Assembly: GCF_000313135.1 (NCBI RefSeq)
Contig: NW_004457654.1
Span: 1,006,730 to 1,070,729 of the forward strand
Direction of reading: 5' to 3'
From: Acanthamoeba castellanii str. Neff
Lineage: Eukaryota; Discosea; Longamoebia; Acanthamoebidae
Length of the DNA: 64,000 bases
Under the pieces are notes generated by a model, which worked only from the letters and a program-made list of their open reading frames with translations, did not search any database and was not told where the DNA came from. Shown piece by piece: positions 56,046 to 64,000 of this stretch; position 1 is the stretch's first letter; each line of letters opens with the position of its first letter. The position numbers and the translations under genes were made by a program.

Positions 56046-59000
56046 CACACACACGATTATCTCGAGCGCAGGTGTTGCAGATAGTGTCCAGCGTGTTTAC
56101 GAAGAGCAAGCTCAACATCTGGCTGATCTACGCGGTGGACTACATCTTCCTGCTGCGTTTCGTCGACGGCCTGGCGGACATGAGCGAGCATCTGCAAGAG
56201 CTGTTCATCGGCATGATCGCCTACCTCGCCATGGAGAACCACTTTGTGCCGTTCAAAGAACTTCAAGGGTACACACCACACCACACCACACCACACCACA
56301 CCAGAGTGCTCCTCATCAGCTTAGGACCCAAAGCGTAGCGTTCAATTTATTGATTTGATTAAATTAACATTGTGAACCACAAACATTGCCTACCAGGCTG
56401 TTCGCCATGTTCGAGGCGCAGGTGTCGGCTGAGTTGATGCGACTCATCTTGGGCATCGCCAACAAGCTGTTGGTTCACGATCCGCCTCGATACAAGGCCG
56501 TATTTCGAGGTTCGTCAGTTCAGCCAGCCTAGGATGGTCATGGCATATATTAATCTCTGATGGCATCAAACCAACCTAATCACAACGCACACGCACGACG
56601 CACACGCACGCGCACACGCACACACTAGATGCGGGTCTGTTCGACCACGTCTTCGGCCTGCTCAAGAAGCACGACGACTATCCGAGCAGCCTCGTGTCTG
56701 CCGTCCTGGCATGCGTCAAGTCGCTTCTGCGCGACAGCCCCGACAACGTGGCCCTGTTCAGGAAACTGTACGCGCACACCCCACACCCCCCAGCCTCCTG
56801 CCAAGGCGTATGACGCTCACACATCCGTCGGCTCCCCCCCCCCAATCTTGCACCAAAGCAATGGGAAGGAAATCGTGTCTTCGTTCATCCAAGAGAACGA
56901 CGCCGACCTCCGTTCGTGCGCCCTGCGCCTGGTCGAGATCCTGGTCCTCGACGACGTGCAACTGACCTACGGGTACGTCGAGCCACCCAATGAGAGTGCG
57001 AGCACGTGGTTCGGTGATTTGACACCGGTGGTGGTGGCGACTCGTTGCGTCGACGTCGACAGGGAGTTTGCGACGCTGGTCGATCTGCTCAACGGCGTGC
57101 ACAAGCTGGCGCACGGGCCGGGCGTAGGGAAGGACATCCTGCGCAGCGTGTCTGCTATTCTGTTGGCCGAGCGCAAGTTCAAGGACATCTTCCGCAGCGT
57201 CGGCGGATTCAAAACGCTGTCGACCGCGTTGGCCGCCATGGGCGGAAGTACGTGACACAGTTCTGTGTGTCGTGTCATGTGTCGTGTCATGTGTCGTGTC
57301 GTGTCGTGTCGTGTCGTGCATGCGTTTACTGATCGTCATGCACTACGACGTTCAGGTTTCGCCAACAGCCAACAGCAGCCGGAGGACAGCGTCAAGCCGC
57401 GGCTGTCGATGCTGGCGAATCTCTTCCGCACCCTCACCATCGCACTCTCTCGGCACAAGGAGAACAAGCAGTTCTTCCTCGACGACCAGGGCTACGGGCG
57501 CATCCTGACGGGCGTGTGCCAGCTCAAGATCCTGGACTCGGCCCACGCGCTGCTGGTCTTCGGTTCGCTTCTCCAGATGTCCGCCGAGTCGACACAGAAA
57601 CTCAAGGTTCCGATTGGCGAGCACTCAATTCATTGTTCTTCTTTTTAATGCTGGGCATACGGCGATTGGTCAATGCTGACCGCACACTGCACACAGGGTG
57701 ACGAGCTGCCCAGTCGGCTGGAGCGGATCCGCAACCCCGAGGTGGCGCTCATCATTCTCGAGCTGCTCGGCGAGACCATCCCCGAGGTCCAGCGCGACGT
57801 CTTCCAAACGCTCAACAACACCCTGCGATTCTCGACTAAGTCCCTGCATGCCCTGTTTTCCTCTGGTAAACATTCACCTCTCCCGGAGGAATGGCCGTGC
57901 GCAGTGACTAACGCACATGACACACACACACACACACACACATGACACACACACCCCGCCGCACGCACGCACGCACGGCCGCAGGAGTGACGAGTTTTAT
58001 TCTGTCCAAGTATGCGGCAAGCATCGCCGACCCGAAGGACAAGACGCACGGGCACATCCTCAAGTTCCTGTCGACCATGGCCAGCTACAAATTCACCATC
58101 GCCGAGTGGCAGCAGTTCCTGGGCATGTTCACGCGCGAGAACCAGAACAGCAGCCTGCTCAAGACCCTGCTCCGCATGGCACGCACCGGCAACGCGCCGA
58201 CGTTCGTCGAATTCGATCGCACTCGCCACCGGTACTCAGCGTGTGTGTCGTGTGTCGTGTGGCCGTGGTACCCAACTGACACTCTCTTTTGCTACGACAG
58301 AGGATACGAGTGCGTGCGCGTGCCGTCGGTGATGGACGGACAGAAGTGGCCGGCCTCGAGCACCCTCATGCTGTGGGCCTGCGTCCGGAGCTTCCGCACC
58401 GACGCGCCGTCCGACTCGGCTGCCTCGACGGACGACGCCGGCAGTGACGCGTCATCACTCTCGGGGTCGTCGTCCTTCTCCCTCCCCACTCCGATCTCGT
58501 CCACCACCGCGTCGTCGGTCTCCTTCTCGTCGTCGTCGACCTCGACCAACCCCTTCGACATCCCGTCGCCCTCCGCCCTGCCGCGCTCGCGCTCGCAGAG
58601 CTCCGTCGCCAACCCGTTTGGCGCGTCGCCGTCGTCCGCCGGCGCCGAGCCACACGGCAACCCGTTCGACACGGCCTACAGTTCCGCGCCGTCGACGGCG
58701 AGCGACAACCCGTTCGACGCTCCGCCCGCGCCAGAGGAGGCCGCCGCCGAGGTCCAGCGACCTTGGAACGGCGTCCACCTGTTCAACCTCAAGAGCGACG
58801 ACGGCGGCGAGACCCCTTCGCTCAACATCTCTGGTATGTGTGCACATTCCAGTGGTGAGTGGGTTGAATGGATGAAGGGATGATCGCTGACGTTGTGTGT
58901 GTGTGTGTGTGTTGTGTAGGCTGGGCGTGTCCGGACAAGCTGGTGCTGCAGGTGGGCAACAACCCATTCCTGTACGAGGTCGACTTCCCGTTCGAGGAGG

Positions 59001-62000
59001 ATGTGTGGTACCACATTGGCATCGTGCAGGTCAAGCAGGTCTGGGTACGTACTCATAAGAGGAAGCGGCCACCACATAATGATCATTTTTCTGTCTTACC
59101 GCTCTACGATTGCTCACACTGCGACACCACCAACACAACAGGCCACCACTATCAAGGTCTACATCAACGGCGCACTGATACAAACCATGCAAGTGGCCTC
59201 GCCTCCGCCCATCCACGGCAACATCTCCCTCACCTTCGGTACGCACTCCTTTCCTGGTACAAGCATTATTATTTTTTAATTATTTATTTAAATGAATTAA
59301 TAAATTAATATGTCACTTGTGCAGGAACGCTGAGGGAGGATGCGCGAGCGTGCGATGAGATTTGGCGCCTGTCCTCATTCCACATCATGGACGGCGAGGT
59401 GCCGTCGGTCATGCTGTTCATCATCTCGCTCCTGGGACCCACCTACAACGGCAACTTCCAGGCGCCGCTCTCGCAGTACCAGACCTACGGCATCATCACG
59501 CCGCGCAACTTGTCCATCGCTCGTACGGGCCTTTTCTCCCACTCTCGCATCCGCGGCCCAGTGCGTCCACTGATCGCACACGCACACGCACACGCACACG
59601 CACGACCGCGCAACTACAGAGAGGGTGGACAAGGGCGGCTCTGCGATTCTGGACTTTGAGAACACGTCCCAGTGGTTCCCTGTCCAGCGGAGGGCCATGA
59701 TCTTCACCCTCACCGCGCGCGATCTCGTTCACATGGGTACGACCACTGCACTTCACTGCACCTGGCCAGTGCCGCCGCACAGGGTTTCCAGGCTTTTGCT
59801 CATGTGATGTGTTTCCGCAGTGGGCCGAGCGCACATCAACCTGTTGATCGAGGGCGCACACGTCTACCAGCCTCTGACGCTGGTCCATGCCATCCAAGCC
59901 CTCGGAAGTGTTAGCACACTCCTCCTCTTTGTCTACCACACCAAGGTACGCGCAGCCGCATATTACGATCATAATAAAATGTAAGAATATAGTATTATTA
60001 TTATTATTATATTAAATATTATTTATTAATTATTCAATATGGTGCAGGATGCGCGCGAGCTTGAGATCGCCCTCAAGTTGGTGCAGGAGCTGGTGTCCAA
60101 CAACTACATGCTCTCCAAGGCCATGGAGGAGGAGATCCCGACGGGCGAGGACGCGGACGGCCCGCGTTTCAACGGCTACCAGCTCCTGGCGCACCTGCTC
60201 CACGCCAAGCACGAATTCCTGACGGCCGACATTCTCGAGGTCGTGTTCGAGTGGGTCGGCATCGGGCTCTGGCAGCCGACCGCGACGCGTCGACAGACCC
60301 AAAATGTCGACGACAACAAAACCGCAAGCCCCACCACCAGCAGCGGCAAGACCAGGGCCGGCACTGGCGCCAAGAGCGGCGAGCAGCCGCCCAAGGCGAG
60401 CGAGCGCGAATGGAGCAACAAGGAGCGACGCGACGACAGGCGCGAACGGCGGGCGGCAGGCGATGGGCGGTCCGCCCTGGGCGGCGGCGTGCTGGCCAAC
60501 CCGTTCGTGTTCCGGCACGTCCTGCTCGAGCTTCACCTGTGGAACAACTCCGTGGGCATGCTGCAGCTGGTGCTCCAACGCATCGCCAGCCTCGTGTCGC
60601 CAACAAACATTCACCACAAGTACAACCTGTACCGGTACGTGCTGAATCGCACACGCGCACGCGCACGCACACGACCGCACACACCGCAACACTCGTGCAC
60701 AGACAAGAATGACCGGAATTCGTGTACAGGCTGAGGGAGCTGGACGTTCTGGCGACGCTGTTCGGCATCATGAGCGACGTGAGCACGCCGGAGGTCATCT
60801 TGCCATTCGCGGTGGACCTGGTGATGCAGCTCATTGCGATTGACGTGCGCTCGAGCGACCTCCAGCAGCTCTGCGACGTGCTGCTGCAGACGATAGTGAG
60901 CGTGGACGCGCGTCGGGCCCGGGTCAACTACGAGGCGACGATGGCCCGCGCCAAGCAGGCCTCGCAGCCCAACTCCCCGCGGGGATCCGACGGAAGCCAA
61001 TCGAGCGAGAGCAACAGCCCCCGCGGAGCTTCCGCCACTGGGCGTCATCAATCATCCGCCACACCTACCCTGCTCGGTTCCGCAGGTACGAGTTTGCGTC
61101 GATTGCTGTGTGCGCGTGGCTCAAACAACTTCTGACTCGTCTTTGCCCACACACCACACACACACAACACACACACACAACACACACACACACAACACAC
61201 ACCGCATTCAGGGTCGCAAACGGGCGCTGCGGCGAGCCGCGGATTGATCGTCAGGAACCACCTGCTACAGATGCTGATCGACCTCATCGCCCAGAACTGG
61301 GCCGACACCAAGATCCGCGCCTTCACCGACGTACAGTCCACGTTCTCCCCAAATTTCTCCCCCAATTTCTGCCCCTGGAACTAACAATGCTTGGATGATA
61401 TGCATCAGGTGCTGACGGTCGAGTGGCTGATGCACTTCATGAACGGCTACATGCACGGCTCGTCCATGGTGCTCGCGGTCAACCTGGTCTGCATCCTGTA
61501 CCAGGCCTCGCTCGAGTTCCAGAGCTCCTTCCGATCACAGAACGGGTACGCATGTGTGTCGTGTGCCGTGTGTCGTGTGTCGTGTGTCGTGTGTCGTGCC
61601 ATGAGCACCATGTTTTGTGTCGCACTGACGACGAACCCATGGTCTGGGTCAACAGGTTCCGGGTGATGCAGCAGGTGGTAGTGCACTACTGCACGTGCGT
61701 GGACATCTACTACGCTGCGTTCGCCCTGCTCGTGGGCTGCCCCATATCACGGCTCAAGAAATCGCCCAAGTTCGAACAGCAGGCCCTCGTCGACATCGTG
61801 CAGGTACACTACCGTCCCCTTCAATTCTAATGCATCGAGGCTCTTTGCTAACACGCACCCACTTCGCACCACGCACAGGCATCGAAACAGATGGTGGTGT
61901 GCGGCGAGGCCATGACCCTCATTCTCACCATGCTCAAATCCAACATCGAACTCTCAGGTACTCAAACTATTAGATGATTATTTAGTATTCATATTATTCA

Positions 62001-64000
62001 GCAATTAAATATTTACATTTTCTTCCCTACAAAGGTGGCCAAGCGGAGGAGCGGAAAGAGGGCGAGGACGATGTGGTGCGCTCGGCCGAGCTGAGCATTC
62101 TCGTCAACCGGGAGGAACCGTCCGAAGCCTTCCACGCGGCCATCCTGCAGTTCATCCTCTACCTCTTCGACTGCTGCATCAACTTCCAGCAGCTGTGCGC
62201 CTCGCCGCCGTTCCTGTATCGGCTGGTGGACCTCATGTTCCCGCAGGGCGTCCTGGCCGCCACCATCACCGACCAGCTTCTCTTGACACACGTACGCCCC
62301 ACACGCCCTCTCTCACTTCCCACAGTCCGCTGACCACACACACACACACACACACAATCACACACACAACATGTTGTTGTATAGACGACGGCCTACATGG
62401 AGCCCATATTCACGTTGATCTCGCGCACCATGGACACGGCCCTGCGGTCGATGGCCGATGGCCACACCGTCATCATCAACATCTGCGAGGTACGGACAGA
62501 CGGCGGTCGACTGGGCCTCACACGTCAGGCTGACGTGTAACTTTGTGTGTCGACCGACGCGCAGGCGGCTCCGGGCGCACGCGAGGAGCGAGAGATGATG
62601 GCCTACGAGAACCAGGCCCTGTGGACCATCCTGGAGTACCTCAACAAGGCTGTGACGCCCGACCAGCTGCTGGAGAACGCGCAGCTCGCGACAAACCTGG
62701 CCGGGTTCTGTTCAGCGCTGGTCGACCAGGTGGAGCTGCAGGCCTTCCCCGCCGGCAAGTACAAGGTGTTCCAGTTCGTCATGAAGTATCTGCGCCACGT
62801 CACCACCGCGCAGCCCAGCGGTATGCTCACGACACACACAGCACAAACGACGCGACACGACACACGACGCACGACGCACGAGTGACTTACCTCGTAACGG
62901 TGATAAGCAGCACGAGGCAACGCGAAGGTGATACGCGAGGCGCACAAGGCCGGGAATCGGATCACTGTCTACCTGCTCAAGGAGAGCCGGACCCACACGG
63001 ACGACCTCCTCCGCATCCTCAAGAAGATCGTCAACCACCAAGCCGTCATCATATCCGGTACCATTTATTATATTACTTTATTACTTTATTATTGTTATTA
63101 TGGTTATTATTATGCTAAACATTATATCCGGGACAGAGACGAACAACGACAAAGAATTCTTCAGCTACCTGTGCCTGGCCATCCTGCCGCTGCTGCTGCA
63201 CGACAATCAGCAGATCACGCGCTTCTGCGCACAGATCTTCAAGCTGCTCCTGCTCGCCAAGGAGCAGTTCATGCGCGACGTGCTCGTCAGCCGTATCCAG
63301 GGCGAACTGGTGGACCTCAAGACCAACGGCTTCGAGCTTCTTCTCTCGGTATTTCATTGCATGCACACGCACACGCACACGCACACGCACCACCGCACAC
63401 GCACATGCACACAGGGTTCACCACACACTAACACGTTCTATTGCCTTCTTGTGTGTGAATTCACGAAGGATGTGAATGGTTTCAATTTCTGGGTGGCCAG
63501 CGCGCACCCCACGGTGACGCGAATCTTCAAGCAGCTCCTGGGCAAGAGCGCCAAAGCCTTCACCCACGCCGAACAGCAACATGTCGACACAATCTCCAAG
63601 TACTGTTATCGCTTCTGCCCCCGCCCCTGCATGTTCATACTCATATTAGCCGGTAACAAATTGTCGTAACACATGTGTGAAATCGGTCGACAATATGACA
63701 ACAGGCAATGGAAGAAGCGCCGAAGGTCGATCGTCGTTAAGTACGAGAAGGCCGTGCAGGCCGAAATCATTCACCTCTCCAAGGTCGACCTGTCGCGCCG
63801 CAATGCCGCGGACCGCTTGGTGGTGCGTGTCATCTCCCAAGTCTTTCGTTGTGTGTGTGTGTGTGTGGTGTGTGTGGTGTGTGTTGCTGCGTGTGCGTGC
63901 TTAGTGGCGGCACTAACAACGGGGGTCGTGTAACAGGCCAAGGGCTGTGGCAGCGTGTACTTGAGCGCCTGGCAACAGGCGCGGTACCAGGAGGTGATGG
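53786..64000 (+). CDS. giant BEACH-family protein (WDFY3/Lvs-like), N-terminal 2190 residues
   Basis: Thirty-eight exons are traceable from 53786 to the window edge, all with consistent phase; the last (from 63937) is cut. The product starts MDWIKWMGHAIGVSEG and is mostly alpha-helical armadillo/HEAT-like repeats. A ConA-like lectin module typical of BEACH proteins lies near 58301-59522: KWPASSTLMLWACVRSF, then LFNLKSDDGGETP, VWYHIGIVQ and IKVYINGALIQTMQ. Low-complexity inserts (Ser/Asn-Pro-Phe repeats at about 58380-58740, Gly/Arg-rich at about 60290-60480) fall in loops. The last residues (QWKKRRRSIVVKYEKAV) resemble the segment before the PH-BEACH module, which would lie beyond 64000. BEACH proteins act in endolysosome trafficking, autophagy and, in Dictyostelium, contractile vacuole function and cytokinesis. 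NPF motifs in the insert could bind EH domains. Confidence 0.82.

Overview
The window is a eukaryotic nuclear segment from a GC-rich, intron-dense protist. Exons are short and GC-rich. The introns are small (mostly 55-200 nt, GT-AG) and filled with TG/CA microsatellites built from CGTGTG, GTGTCGT and GTGTGCGGT units. This style, the tight gene packing and the protein content (mucolipin, CSC1/OSCA channel, BEACH protein, DMC1, VPS4) fit an Acanthamoeba-like amoebozoan. That assignment is an inference from style and content, not from a database match.

Layout. 0-10.4 kb, plus strand: 3' half of an NSUN2-type tRNA m5C methyltransferase, a mucolipin/TRPML channel, and a mitochondrially targeted tandem acetoacetate-decarboxylase-like protein. 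10.4-14.7 kb, minus: an ASCH-domain protein fused to a long cysteine-type leucine-rich-repeat array. 14.7-15.9 kb: mostly non-coding, with a tRNA-Pro(AGG). 15.9-21.6 kb: a small unknown protein divergent from a CSC1/OSCA/TMEM63-like channel. 21.9-28.5 kb: VPS4, a small tail-anchored acidic protein, 6-pyruvoyl-tetrahydropterin synthase, NME6-like nucleoside diphosphate kinase, DMC1. 28.7-34.2 kb: a secreted Frizzled-like cysteine-rich protein, an F-box/SPRY protein, a KISH/TMEM167 protein and a mitochondrial carrier. 34.4-39.7 kb: an HMG-box / dual-specificity-phosphatase / SANT-like fusion. 40.2-44.0 kb: an adenylate-kinase / mRNA-guanylyltransferase fusion. 44.1-47.1 kb, minus: inositol-pentakisphosphate 2-kinase. 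47.2-49.9 kb: a PPR protein. 50.5-53.4 kb: a USP-like protein and a GATA factor. 53.8-64.0 kb: the N-terminal 2190 residues of a giant BEACH-family protein, cut by the window edge.

I rebuilt exon chains by hand from splice signals, reading phase and family similarity. Most close as an exact multiple of three, which is an internal check: TRPML 906 aa, ADC tandem 618, ASCH-LRR 862, VPS4 428, PTPS 166, NME6 188, DMC1 356, F-box/SPRY 261, carrier 323, HMG-DUSP-SANT 1279, AK-capping 1030, IP5 2-kinase 535, PPR 606, USP-like 222, GATA 305. Three models have unresolved points: the OSCA-like channel (one extra G), KISH (first exon) and the Frizzled-like gene (first intron).

The genes do not form an operon-like pathway; this is a normal eukaryotic mixture. 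Several neighbours share functional areas: endolysosomal membranes (TRPML, VPS4, BEACH protein, possibly the OSCA channel) and mitochondria (ADC tandem, carrier, PPR). The most unusual content is domain fusion: adenylate kinase plus capping enzyme, HMG box plus phosphatase plus SANT-like module, ASCH plus LRR, and a duplicated decarboxylase whose second half has lost its catalytic lysine.
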